The notes beneath the pieces were generated by a model. That model did not search any database. It was given only the letters and a program-made list of their open reading frames with translations, and had not been told where the DNA came from. From NCBI GenBank assembly GCA_041396125.1, contig JAWKZG010000013.1, forward strand, positions 1 to 64,000: a DNA stretch of 64,000 bases. Reading direction: 5' to 3'. Positions within the stretch are counted from its first letter, which is position 1; each line of letters begins with the position of its first letter. The translations under genes and the position numbers were made by a program. The DNA comes from JAWKZG01 sp041396125 (GTDB lineage Bacteria > Pseudomonadota > Gammaproteobacteria > Competibacterales > Competibacteraceae). Of this stretch, positions 8,866 to 18,545 are shown in pieces.

Positions 8866-11567
8866 ATGTTCACACTCGATCAGCGTTTTCTGAGAAACAA
8901 CACCAGCGTTGGCGTCATGACCGCTAATAACGTTTGGGCTCTCGATAAACTCCAACCCTGTCGGCGATACCTTGAATACCGGTATCCCTATCGGGATTGG
9001 GAGGATCTCTACTACAATGAATGGACCTGGGATCATATCCCGGCTATTCCGCGCATTGTATCAACTGCCTGAAACTGCGCTTTCAGGTGTTTGTCAAAGA
9101 CGGAATTGTGTTGCGTGAAGAGCAGTTAACCCAGTATCCGCAAATCAACGAAAAAGTCCCCGACGCGAATCCGCGGGGCTGTCAGAAGGTTCTATCAATT
9201 CCGCTGCAATGCTGTAGGAAGGCCGCTTGCCGCTATCCGATGAAACAGGTTGGCGAACGTGGTGAGAGCAAATGGCAGCGTATCTCCTGAGATCAGGCCG
9301 CAACAGAAATTGCGGATAAAATTTATTGATATATTTGAAAAATACGGGCCGGCGCAGCTGTGACTGCGCGGCAGCGGTAACCCAAGAAGCCATGTGCGGT
9401 TGGCTACCCTACCTTTGCATCTTTATTGGGCGGTGTGCAACTGGACATTTACAGACGTCGGGGACCTGAATACCGGGGCGCATCCTTCTATGGCGATCCC
9501 CTGCAGGATTTTACCTCCGATGCCTGGTTTGGCGCCGATTACATCATGATGTCGCTGTTCAACCCCAATGTCACCCGCATTCGGATACCCATTATATCTG
9601 GGAGGCGCGCTGGAACGGGGCACGAGTGGTCAGTGTGGCACCGGACTACAACCCCAGCTCGATCCATGCCGATCTGTGGATTTCGATGCCGCCGGGTGCT
9701 GGCCCCTTTTTCAATATGTCGTTGGTACAGGTCATTCTGGAGGAAAACTCTACCAGGAAGCCTTCATCCGGGCAAAACCGATCTGCCGCTGCTGGTGCCG
9801 ACGATAATCAAAGTTATTGCGTCAGAGTGATCTTCAAGCTGACGGCAAAGCGAATATTTTTATCTGTGGGACAGCCCGCGAACCCGGCCAGGCTGTAGAG
9901 GCACCGGGTTCCATGGGCAGTGAGATTAAAGCATTGCCTGGGAGATATCGATCCCGCTCTGGAAGGTCATTTTGGGAGTCAACGGCATCGGCGTACAGCC
10001 AGCGTTCGTCCACATGCGCGCCGAGGCCATGATTCACTCCGGAAGAGACCCAGGCCATCACCGGGGTGCATCCCGATATCGTGCGCCAGGAGGCGCGCAA
10101 TATGGCCAGCAAGCTGATCTTTCTGACCGGGTTTAATGTTGGCCGTTACAGCAATGGTATTTTTACCGGTTGGTCGCAGGCTTTGCTGGTAGCGCTGACC
10201 GGACACGGGGGGCCGTCCGGCGGTATTGATACCTCTTGGGTTGAGTGGCACCAGCCGGCACTGACGAGTTTGTTACTGGCCGAATTCAAGCCTGGCTGGA
10301 GCCCGGTGGTCTGGGTGAGTTCATGCGTGGTGAGATGTATCACGAAGCCAAGCAACACTTCGACCAGGCCAAGCTCAAAGGCGGGTTGGCTTTGACGTCG
10401 ATGATAGAAGTTCTTAATGCAGATGATTGATGAGAGCATCAATCAGCAGGGGATGCTTCTACGGCAAGGTCAAGGCCTGATTTCAATAGCCGATAATAAA
10501 TTCCGCCGTAATAAAGGGGCTAATCGTTATCGCGAACGGATCCTGCACGGGGTTGAGGAACTGTTCGTTGACGTTAACGTGCGAATGGATTCGATACAAT
10601 GTGGGCAGATTACCTGTTGCCGGCGGCCAGCCACTATGAGGCCTGGGATCTGCGCTCGGTCGGTTTCCACCGCTTTGTGAACGTCTTCACCGCGCCGGTT
10701 GATCCTGTCGGTGATGCCAAACCCGATTGGGACATCATGGCCTTGTTGACCCGTAAGATTCAGGAACGCGCTATCGAACGGGGTGTGGGGTCTTACCAGG
10801 ATGGCGATGTCACCCGCGATTTACATACGATCCATGACGATTTCACCATGTCCGGCAAGCTCAACACGCAATACGATGCCACCCGCTGGCTGGTTGAGAA
10901 CAGCCCGGAGATCAGTGAAACGCTGGAAGAAGGCGCAGAACGCGGTTTCTTCGTGATGAATGAGAAAGGCGGTTCGGCTCACACAACAATGAAACCGGAT
11001 CAGCCGGTCAATCCCTTTGAGCATCAGGTGATTGATAAAAAGCCTTATCCAACCCTGTCCGGGCGAATCACTTTTTATGTTGACCATGACCGCTTCATCA
11101 AGCTCGGTGCAAAGGTTCCAACCGGTCGTCATCATGCCGGCAAGGAAGCCTCGAATTATCCTCTGAGCTTCTATACACCGCATACCCGCTGGGGTATTCA
11201 TAGTAACTGGCGCTCCAATAAGTTCATGATGCGTTTGCAGCGTGGTGAGCCCAATGTGTATATCAACCCTGCACTGGCCGCCCAAAAGAACATTCAGGAC
11301 GGTGCCCGTGTGCGGGTATTCAATGGCATTGGCGAGTTTTTTGCCCAGGCCAAGTTTTATCCCAGTTTACCGACCGATGCACTGATGATGGAGCATGGCT
11401 GGGAACCCTACCAATACGAGCAAAAGAAACCGTTAAATGACGTGTCCGCTACCCTGCTGCAACCCCTGGAGCTGGTAGGTGACTGGGGACATCTGAAATT
11501 TACGCTGTGGAAGTGGAACGCCAATCAGCTGGCGCACGAAAGCAGCGTCGATATTGAACCGGCGTAA
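8866..11567 (+). CDS. Type II DMSO-reductase-family molybdoenzyme, alpha (catalytic) subunit, heavily frameshifted
   Basis: Joining frames gives about 900 residues, the size of EbdA/DdhA/SerA/ClrA catalytic subunits, which bind Mo-bis-MGD and a [4Fe-4S] cluster (FS0). Visible in order: RDWEDLYYNEWTWD; HCINC with a later C in NPRGCQK (FS0 ligands); VKDGIVLREEQL; DVGDLNTGAHPSYGDP, where the Asp at codon 9463-9465 aligns with the Mo-ligating Asp of type II enzymes; HYIWEARWNGARVVSVAPDYNP; and the C-terminal cofactor-cap domain, intact from about 10600 (TPHTRWGIHSN, LQRGEPNVYINP). At least a dozen indels interrupt 9050-10600. There is no clear Tat signal in the first 60 residues, although family members are exported. 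The substrate (hydrocarbon, DMS, selenate, chlorate or other) cannot be named. First gene of an operon with beta, delta and gamma. Confidence 0.85.
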
Positions 11568-11583
11568 GGGGGAAGAGACAACA

Positions 11584-12571
11584 ATGGCAACCCAAGTAAA
11601 ACGTCAGCTGTGCATGGTCATGGACCTGAATAAATGTATCGGCTGCCATACCTGTTCCTCGGCCTGCAAGATGATGTGGACCAATCGCAATGGCCGCGAA
11701 CATATGTACTGGAATAACGTCGAGACCCGTCCGGGGTCTGGTTATCCCAATAATTTTTGAAGCCATGGGCGGTGGTTTCGATGCGGACGGTAACCTCAGG
11801 ATCGGTCAGGAGCCCAGCCTGGAAGACTATGGCATACCCTGGGAATACAACTATGAAGACAGCCTGATGACCGGCACAGATCCTGGATGCGGCCCAATGT
11901 CAAACCGACCTGGGGGCCGAATTGGGACGAGGATGAAGGGGAAGGCGATTACCCCAACAGCTATTACTTCTATTTGCCACGGGTCTGCAATCACTGCGCA
12001 AATCCGGCTTGTCTGGCTGCCTGTTCGCGTAATGCCATTTACAAGCGGCAGGAAGACGGCATTGTGCTGGTCGACCAGGAACGCTGTCGTGGTTACCGCT
12101 ACTGCGTTACCGCCTGCCCTTACAAAAAGGTGTATTTCAACGAGAAAATCTCCAAATCGGAAAAATGTATTTTCTGCTATCCGCGCATCGAGAAAGGTTT
12201 GCCGATGGCCTGCGCCGAGACAGTGCGTCGGTCGTATCCGCTGGGTTGGCTATCAGGACGATGCAGACGGCCCGATCCATCTGCTGGTAGACAAATACAA
12301 AGTGGCATTGCCGCTGCACCCGGAATGGGGTACCCAGCCTAATGTGTTCTATGTGCCGCCGACCTCGCCGCCGAAATACAGTCCTGACGGTACCCCGGAA
12401 AGCATGTCCCGGATTCCCCTGGAGTACCTGGAGGAATTGTTCGGCAGCGAGGTCACGACCGTTTTCGACACAATTGCGGTCGAGCGTGAGAAAAAAGCAC
12501 GGGGCGAAGAGTCTGAGCTGATGGATACCCTGATTGGTTACCGTCACAGCGAAATGTTCAAGTTGAGCTAG
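11584..12571 (+). CDS. Molybdoenzyme beta subunit, four-cluster ferredoxin, frameshifted
   Basis: About 329 residues once three frame breaks are joined: near 11755 (T5 where T4 keeps the frame), 11882 and 12222. The protein carries the four cysteine groups of NarH/EbdB-type electron-transfer subunits: CIGCHTCSSAC, CNHCANPACLAAC, CRGYRYCVTACPYKK and CIFC...MACAETC. These hold three [4Fe-4S] and one [3Fe-4S] cluster in the family and pass electrons between the molybdenum centre and the gamma-subunit heme. The PNSYYFYLPRVCNHC stretch is typical of the type II group. It starts 16 bases after the alpha stop and ends 2 bases before the delta start, so it is co-transcribed. Confidence 0.88.
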
Positions 12572-12573
12572 CT

Positions 12574-13293
12574 ATGGCCAATCCAATCCATCGGGCTATG
12601 GCCCGATCACACGTGTGGCAGCTGTTAGCCATGACCTTCAGCCATCCCGTACCGGAACTGCATGCGCAGTTGGCGGATGGCAGGTTTCAGGCGGCGCTTG
12701 ACCAGTCACTAACCGCGGCGTACGGCTTTGTCAGCGAATTGCCGTATGCCCAGACGCCATTTACTGTTTTTGAGGCGCAGTACATCGAATTGTTCGATAC
12801 CGGCCAGAAGGGACGCCCGGCGGTGCCTTTGTGTGCCGGTGAATATATCGATCTGCTGGACGGACAGCCGCGGCCAACACTGATGCTGCAGTATGTACAG
12901 TTCTACCGGCATTTTGGTCTAAAACCGCGTACCCAGGGGGAAGATAAAGAGCTTCCTGACCATTTGAGTTGCCAGCTGGAATGTCTGGCCTGGCTGGCCC
13001 ATCTGGAAGCTCAGGCCTGGCGTGCCGAGAAGCCGGTACACGGCTATCAGCAGGCGCAATATGATTTTATTGAAAAACTGCTGGCTCGCTTCAGCAATCT
13101 CTTCAGCCAACTGCTGGCGCGTGAGAGCAAGAAACGCGCTTGTGATCCGCTCTTTGCGGCCCTGGCCCAGGTACTGCACGAATTTCAGCAACGCAATCTG
13201 ATTGAATTCGACTCTATGCTGGCTACGGCCACCCCTGTCAGCGTGCCCGCTGAGCCGGTGGCTGCCGCCGCAACACAGGATTTGTGGGGATAA
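12574..13293 (+). CDS. Molybdoenzyme delta subunit, TorD/DmsD-like maturation chaperone
   Basis: An intact 239-residue all-helical protein of the TorD/NarJ-like group found in type II operons (EbdD, DdhD, SerD). Such chaperones bind the apo-alpha subunit in the cytoplasm, help insert the molybdenum cofactor and hold it until export; they are not part of the final enzyme. Family marks seen: FEAQYIELFDTG, VPLCAGEYIDLL and the FYRHFGLKP segment, followed by DHLSCQLECLAWL. It starts 2 bases after the beta stop. The order alpha-beta-delta-gamma matches DMS and selenate-type operons. This is one of the few genes here without a frame break. Confidence 0.85.
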   Translation: MANPIHRAMARSHVWQLLAMTFSHPVPELHAQLADGRFQAALDQSLTAAYGFVSELPYAQTPFTVFEAQYIELFDTGQKGRPAVPLCAGEYIDLLDGQPRPTLMLQYVQFYRHFGLKPRTQGEDKELPDHLSCQLECLAWLAHLEAQAWRAEKPVHGYQQAQYDFIEKLLARFSNLFSQLLARESKKRACDPLFAALAQVLHEFQQRNLIEFDSMLATATPVSVPAEPVAAAATQDLWG

Positions 13294-13299
13294 GTACTG

Positions 13300-14096
13300 A
13301 TGATGAACATCTTTCGCACTAAAACCATCTTAGGATTAACCTGCGCCCTGCTTCTGGCGGCGCAACCGGTGTCGTCGACCCTGGCCGCCGGGGTTGAGGC
13401 CAATGTGATGGCGCTCAACCCCGGTGACACTATTCCGTTGACCATTATTCCCAAAGGCGTTTACTTGCGGGCCAGCAACGACCCGGCCGGCGCCATCTGG
13501 GACCGGGTGCCTGAATATCAGGTGCAGCTGCTGCCGGCACCGCCGGTACATGCCTCGGTACAATTGCGTCAGGATGGCGATAACACACCTATGCCGCTGT
13601 ATTTCAGCGTTGTCGGTGATCGCGAGCGTCTGTATATCAAGCTGCGCTGGGTCGATGGCAGCGAGAATACGCTAACCCGGGCGGATAAGTTCCGGGATGG
13701 CACCGCGGTGCAGGTTGCCCTGAATGGTGGTGCTGCGACCTCGTTTATGATGGGCAGCAGCGATATGCCGGTCAATATCTGGTATTGGAAATCCGATGAA
13801 GACAGCGTGCAGAATCTGGCAGCCGGCGGATTCGGTTCAACCACGATACTGCCGCAACAGCCGGTCAGCGCTAGCAGCCTTTATACCCCTGCCCGGCTGC
13901 CTGAGGACAGTCAATGGACGGTGGTCATGTCCCGCCCCTGAACGCTGAAGGCGAGTATATGGCGACTTTTGAAGCTGGCACGGTACAACCCTTGTCGTTT
14001 GCTGTCTGGCAGGGTGCGGACAAGCAGCGCGACAGTCATAAACGCGTCACGATGGGCTGGGTTAATGTTGACCTGAAGCCCTTGCTGGATAGTTGA
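13300..14096 (+). CDS. Molybdoenzyme gamma subunit, periplasmic heme b protein, one frameshift
   Basis: About 265 residues. A Sec-type signal peptide (FRTKTILGLTCALLLAAQPV, cleavage near LAA-GV) places it in the periplasm. The body matches the ethylbenzene-dehydrogenase heme-binding domain. FMMGSSDMPVNIWYWKSDE carries the Met expected to ligate heme, and the DKQRDSHKRVTMGW region carries the Lys side. In the family this subunit passes electrons between the Fe-S chain and a soluble cytochrome c. A break at about 13927 (CGCCCCTGA) splits the last 55 residues into another frame, and adding one base restores RPLNAEGEYMATFEAG. It follows delta by 6 bases. Confidence 0.85.
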
Positions 14097-14135
14097 GGCA
14101 AACCCGCTCTTTCAAGATAAAGGGCAAGGGGAATT

Positions 14136-15235
14136 GTGGAACAGAAAGTCGTCACCTTCACGCCGAATCCGAATTCGGCTGTTAACAAATCCGATTGCGG
14201 CTATGGCCATGCGTGTTCCTTCTGCAAAGAAGAAGCGACCTGCACGCGGGACAAATCGAACCATAATAAGCAACTCAGCGAAGCCCGGCTGGCACAGATT
14301 GGGCAGATCATCATTGTGCTGGCCAATAAGGGCGGCGTAGGTAAAAGCACGGTCGCTGCCAATCTGGCGGCCGGGCTGGCCAGGCGCGGGTTTCGGGTCG
14401 GTCTGGGGGATGCCGATATTCATGGCCCCAACGCAGCGCAGTTCTTTGGTCAACAGGGCGAGCGGGTCAAAATCACCGCACGAGGCATTCGGCCCAGGCG
14501 CTACCGCTCGCCGGACCAGCAGAGCGAAGTCAGGATCGGCTCGCTCGGGTTTTTTTTACCGGAAACCGATGCGCCAGTGGTCTGGCGTGATGCCTATAAA
14601 TTCGACTATATCCATCATCTGGTCGGCTCCTATGACTGGGGTGAGCTGGATTTCTGGGTTATCGATATGCCGCCAGGCACCGGTAATGAGCTGATCACGC
14701 TGTGTGACATTCTGGAAGGCAGCAATCTGAGCGCGGTGCTGGTCACCACACCACAAGCGGTAGCGCTGCTGGACAGTCTGAAAGCAGCCCGGTTTTGTCG
14801 CGAACGCGGCGTGCCGGTGCTCGGTATGGTGGAGAATATGGCCGGCATGGCCTGTCCTCACTGTGGCACTGATATCCAGTTATTCCGCGTGACCCCATGG
14901 CTGACACCTTGCACGAGGCCGGGATCAAGACATTGGCACAGTTGCCCCTGTCGCCGCAGCTGGCTTTTGCCTCGGATGCCGGCGGGCCGATTGTTGATCA
15001 AGCGCCTGACAGCATTGAGGCGAGCGCTTTCATGACGCTGGCTGAAGCCTGTATCGACAAGGCAGCACGTGATGAAAGCCAGCTTATGGAACAACAACTC
15101 GCGGCTGTACTGGATGCACCGGAACAGTTGGCTGCCATCGAGGAAGCCTTGGGTAATGAACCTGAAGCGGCTGCTCTGCGTGATCAGATTCAGTCAGTTC
15201 TGCAACAGGAACAGGCACGGTTTAAACAGCTATGA
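14136..15235 (+). CDS. Nbp35/Mrp-type Fe-S cluster carrier ATPase, one frameshift
   Basis: A P-loop ATPase of the Mrp/Nbp35 group with deviant Walker A KGGVGKST (about residues 67-74), the DADIHGPN signature and VIDMPPGTGNE. A C-terminal CPHCG (CxxC) is the cluster site of the family. The N-terminus has four cysteines, C21, C27, C30 and C36 (Cx5Cx2Cx5C); the last three match the Nbp35 N-terminal cluster motif and are not general in bacterial Mrp. A break at about 14886-14898 shifts the frame before ADTLHEAGIKTLAQLP. The gene follows gamma by 39 bases and overlaps the next gene by ATGA. I infer that it loads Fe-S clusters into the alpha or beta subunit. The tail beyond residue 310 (EQLAAIEEALGNEPEA) is a helical extension. 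Confidence 0.8.
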
Positions 15236-17148
15236 GTACTAACATCATGTCCGATTTAAGTACCGCCGAAATTCCCGCAATAAATCCCGATCCCGATCAC
15301 AATTCGGCAACACTGAACCGTCGCGGTTTTTTCAGCCGGCTGGGAAGCGCTGCCATGCCGGCGGATACCCGCTGGTATCCGCTGCAGGGACTCAATGATG
15401 TGGTTGATGGCGTGCTCTGGGGCGTTTGGGCTGAAAGCCCCGATTACCTGATTGCTGTCGGCGATAACGGCGTTATCCTGGTGTGCGACCGCGATCACTG
15501 GCAACGTCAGGCCTCCGGGACACATCTGCCTTTGCATGCGGTCTGGGGGCTGGATCGACAACAGGTGTGGGCGGTAGGCTGGATGGGGGCCATCTGCCAC
15601 TACCGGCAAGGTGAATGGCGTCTGTTGCAGGGTGGAAAAATTGATCCCCAGGGCAAGCAATTTCTTAATTGTCGTGAGAACCAGCCTTTATTCGGCCTGT
15701 GGGGCGATGCTCCGGATAACCTCTGGGCGGTGGGCGATCATGGCCGGATAACACACTTCGATGGCACCGCCTGGCAGGAACTGGACAGCGGCGTGGATAC
15801 CCATCTGCGCGGCGTGCTGGGTACTGCTGACGGCACGTTGCTGGCTTGTGGAATGCAAGGCTTGATCCTGCGTTATGACGGCACCGGCTGGCAGCGTATG
15901 GAAACCGGCTCAATGAGCAATTTTGTCCGTTTCTGGGCGCGCAACCCCAATGAAATTTACGCTATTGGCAGTCAGTACAACGTCAATGCCAATCGGTTTG
16001 TTGGTCAGATTTTCCGTCTGCAGGGCGATGGCTGGCAGGAAATCCCCTCGCATCAGGCACTGCAGCGCTTGCGCGGTATCACCGGTGATGCGGACAGCAT
16101 TACCCTGGTGGGTGATCAGGGCAGTCTGTACCGCTTAAACGAAGCCTACTTCGAGACGCTGGACAGCGGTGTCTCACACGATCTGCTGGATGTTGTTCAG
16201 GTCGGTTCTGACGATACCGTTATTGTGGGTGATTTTGGTACGGTATTGCGTTCGGGCCATCATGCCGGCCAAAGCACGGTTGCCCCTGACAGCCTGCCTG
16301 CACAGCCTTCCGGTCACTGGCAGACTATGCCGCAAAGCGTGACTGATAGAGTGCTCTGGTCGGTCTGGGGGGCCAATACAAATAATGTGTTTGCAGTAGG
16401 TGAAAGTGGCACGATCATCCATTACGATGGTGTTGGCTGGACCTCAATGCCCTCCCCTACCACGGTGCATTTACATGGCATCTGGGGCAGTTCACCGAAA
16501 AACGTCTATGCGGTCGGACAAATCGGTACGGTGTTGCACTATGACGGCCAACAGTGGCAGCAGGTGTATCGGTTGCCGGTGGATGTCACCGCGGTGGCGA
16601 TAACCGGCTTCGGGCCGCATGATATTTTTGTTGTTGGCGATGAAGGGCTGATCCTGCGCTATGACGGTGCGCAGTGGGAGCGTCTGAGCAGTGGTACCAA
16701 AAATGCCTTGTACGGGGTTTGGGGGCTGGACCCGGAACACGTACTGGCGGTCGGTGATTTTGGCACCGTATTGCGCTGGAACGGCAAAGACTGGAAAGCG
16801 TTTAATGCCGGTACCGAGAATTTCCTCTATAGCGTCTGGGGTGACGCCCTGGATAATATTTTTATAGCGGGTCTGTCCGGTACCCTGGCGCATTTTGATG
16901 GCACGAGCTGGAGCTTGCAGCCGACCCGCTTGCGAGCCGATTTACTGGGTGTCACCGGCCTGCCCGGACAACGCCCGGTGGCAGTCGGTACGCTGGGTAC
17001 AGCCTTGTCGTATACCGAGAACGGCTGGATTACCGAAGAGACAAGCTGCGATACAGGGTTGCGGGCTTTATGGATGGCCGCCGACGGCACCGCTTTCGCG
17101 GTGGGTGACAAAGGAACCGTACTGCAGCGTAAGCCGATTGTACGCTAG
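15232..17148 (+). CDS. Large 14-repeat beta-propeller protein, molybdoenzyme-operon partner
   Basis: An intact 638-residue protein built of 14 repeats of about 40 residues with the pattern VWG..P..V.AVGD.GT.LHYDG..W. The best copies are FAVGESGTIIHYDGVGW and LAVGDFGTVLRWNGKDW. A Ser/Pro/Gln linker at about residues 345-365 separates repeats 1-7 from 8-14, so two seven-blade propellers are likely. The N-terminus has a twin-arginine-like NRRGFFSRLG, but no hydrophobic stretch follows, so export is doubtful. It overlaps the Nbp35-like gene by 4 bases (ATGA) and closes the operon. I do not recognise a named family member. Ycf48/HCF136-type assembly propellers are a structural parallel, so an assembly or docking role is conceivable but unproven. 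Confidence 0.75.
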   Translation: MSTNIMSDLSTAEIPAINPDPDHNSATLNRRGFFSRLGSAAMPADTRWYPLQGLNDVVDGVLWGVWAESPDYLIAVGDNGVILVCDRDHWQRQASGTHLPLHAVWGLDRQQVWAVGWMGAICHYRQGEWRLLQGGKIDPQGKQFLNCRENQPLFGLWGDAPDNLWAVGDHGRITHFDGTAWQELDSGVDTHLRGVLGTADGTLLACGMQGLILRYDGTGWQRMETGSMSNFVRFWARNPNEIYAIGSQYNVNANRFVGQIFRLQGDGWQEIPSHQALQRLRGITGDADSITLVGDQGSLYRLNEAYFETLDSGVSHDLLDVVQVGSDDTVIVGDFGTVLRSGHHAGQSTVAPDSLPAQPSGHWQTMPQSVTDRVLWSVWGANTNNVFAVGESGTIIHYDGVGWTSMPSPTTVHLHGIWGSSPKNVYAVGQIGTVLHYDGQQWQQVYRLPVDVTAVAITGFGPHDIFVVGDEGLILRYDGAQWERLSSGTKNALYGVWGLDPEHVLAVGDFGTVLRWNGKDWKAFNAGTENFLYSVWGDALDNIFIAGLSGTLAHFDGTSWSLQPTRLRADLLGVTGLPGQRPVAVGTLGTALSYTENGWITEETSCDTGLRALWMAADGTAFAVGDKGTVLQRKPIVR

Positions 17149-17171
17149 TTTTTGGTTGTACCGCTCCTGCC

Positions 17172-17208
17172 CTGCTCTGCACCCCCGCATATTTGGGATG
17201 CAGAGCAG
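17172..17208. terminator. Bidirectional stem-loop between convergent operons
   Basis: CTGCTCTGCA (17172-17181) pairs with TGCAGAGCAG (17199-17208), with CCC/GGG adding to the stem. It lies between the end of the propeller gene and the end of dctM, which face each other, so it can stop both transcripts. T-runs are weak. Confidence 0.55.
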
Positions 17209-17264
17209 ACTCATACTGGTTTGATATTGATCAACCCAGCTTAATACCGTCTGATCACACGTTT

Positions 17265-18545
17265 TTACAATAACAAGCCCGGTAGCCAGGTGGTCAAGGG
17301 TGGCCACAGGCTTAAAGCCACCAGCACCAGTAATAGCGGAATCAGCCAGGGTACGATAGCCCGTGACATGGCCTCAAAACTGATATTGGCAATCTTTGAG
17401 GTAATAAACAGCACGATACCCACGGGCGGTGTGATGGTACCGATCATGAGGTTGAGCAGAAAAATCACGCCGAACTGAACCGGGTCGATACCGAGCTGTG
17501 CGGCTATCGGGGTCAGGATCGGTATCAGGATCAACATGGCAGCCAGCGCTTCCATAAAACAGCCCACTACCAGCAACAGCACATTAACCACTAACAGAAA
17601 CAGCAGCGGTTGATCGATGGCATCGATGATGAGCGGTGTCAGCGTCTGCGGTATACGCGAAATGGACAGGCACCAGGCCAGTGCTGCCGCTGACATCACC
17701 AGAGCCAGCACCATGCCGGTGGTTTCCACGGTGTCCACAATGAGTTCCGGCAGTGCGCGCAGATCGAACTCCCGATACACGACCAGACCCAGAAACAACG
17801 CATAAACCGTGGCCATTGCGGCGGCTTCGGTCGGCGTCATGATACCGGCTACCATGCCGCCGAACAGAATGACCGGTGTCATCAGCGCCCAGTGAGCACG
17901 TTTGTATGCCTGCCACAGATCACGCAGCCCCGGAAACGGTGAAGGTGCAAGCTGCAGTCGCCTCGCCATGATGGTCACCATACCGGACAAGGCAGCAGCC
18001 ATTAGCAGACCCGGTACCAGTCCGGCCAGAAACAGCGCTCCGATCGAGACATCGGCGCTGACACCGTAGATTACCATGGGCAGCGAGGGTGGAATGATCG
18101 GGCCGATTGTGGCTGATGCGGCGGTAATCGCTGCAGCGGTCTCGGCATCGTAGCCCGCTTCTTTCATGGCTTTGATCTCAAGCGCCCCGACGCCACCGGC
18201 ATCGGCTACTGCCGAGCCTGACATACCAGCAAAAATAATGCTGGCCAGGATGTTGGCATGGCATAAACCACCCCGAACCCAGCCTACACAAGCCGTTGCA
18301 AAGGCAAAGATCCGGTCGGTAATACCGGCCGAGTTCATGATATTGCCCATCAGGATGAACAAGGGTGCCGCCAGCAGTGGAAACGAATTGACCGACTGGG
18401 CGAATTTCTGCGGCACGATATCCAGTGGCATGCCGTTCAGGGCAACAAAGGCAAAAGCGGCCAGTCCCATCGAGGCGAATAACGGCACTCCGAGCATCAA
18501 GGCGGCAAACCAGACCGCCAGAATCTGCAGCATCAGGGTAGTCAT
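17265..18545 (-). CDS. dctM: TRAP transporter large permease, DctM
   Basis: A 426-residue inner-membrane protein with about 12-13 hydrophobic segments, the size and pattern of DctM, the ion-coupled transport subunit of TRAP systems. Family marks include MSGSAVADAGGVGALEIKAM near residue 95, ITAASATIGPIIPPSLPMVIYG in the next loop, and NLMIGTITPPVGIVLF near the C-terminus. It works with DctQ and the DctP binding protein to import organic acids with sodium. It overlaps dctQ by 4 bases (ATGA), so the two are translated together. The DapA- and LarA-like genes beside it suggest a sugar-acid or hydroxy-acid substrate. Confidence 0.93.
   Translation of the reverse strand: MTTLMLQILAVWFAALMLGVPLFASMGLAAFAFVALNGMPLDIVPQKFAQSVNSFPLLAAPLFILMGNIMNSAGITDRIFAFATACVGWVRGGLCHANILASIIFAGMSGSAVADAGGVGALEIKAMKEAGYDAETAAAITAASATIGPIIPPSLPMVIYGVSADVSIGALFLAGLVPGLLMAAALSGMVTIMARRLQLAPSPFPGLRDLWQAYKRAHWALMTPVILFGGMVAGIMTPTEAAAMATVYALFLGLVVYREFDLRALPELIVDTVETTGMVLALVMSAAALAWCLSISRIPQTLTPLIIDAIDQPLLFLLVVNVLLLVVGCFMEALAAMLILIPILTPIAAQLGIDPVQFGVIFLLNLMIGTITPPVGIVLFITSKIANISFEAMSRAIVPWLIPLLLVLVALSLWPPLTTWLPGLLL

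Noticed and set aside
12574..13293. Assigning the molybdoenzyme to ethylbenzene, DMS, selenate or chlorate
   Set aside because: The sequence supports the family but not the substrate. The broken alpha subunit prevents reading the active-site pocket with confidence.
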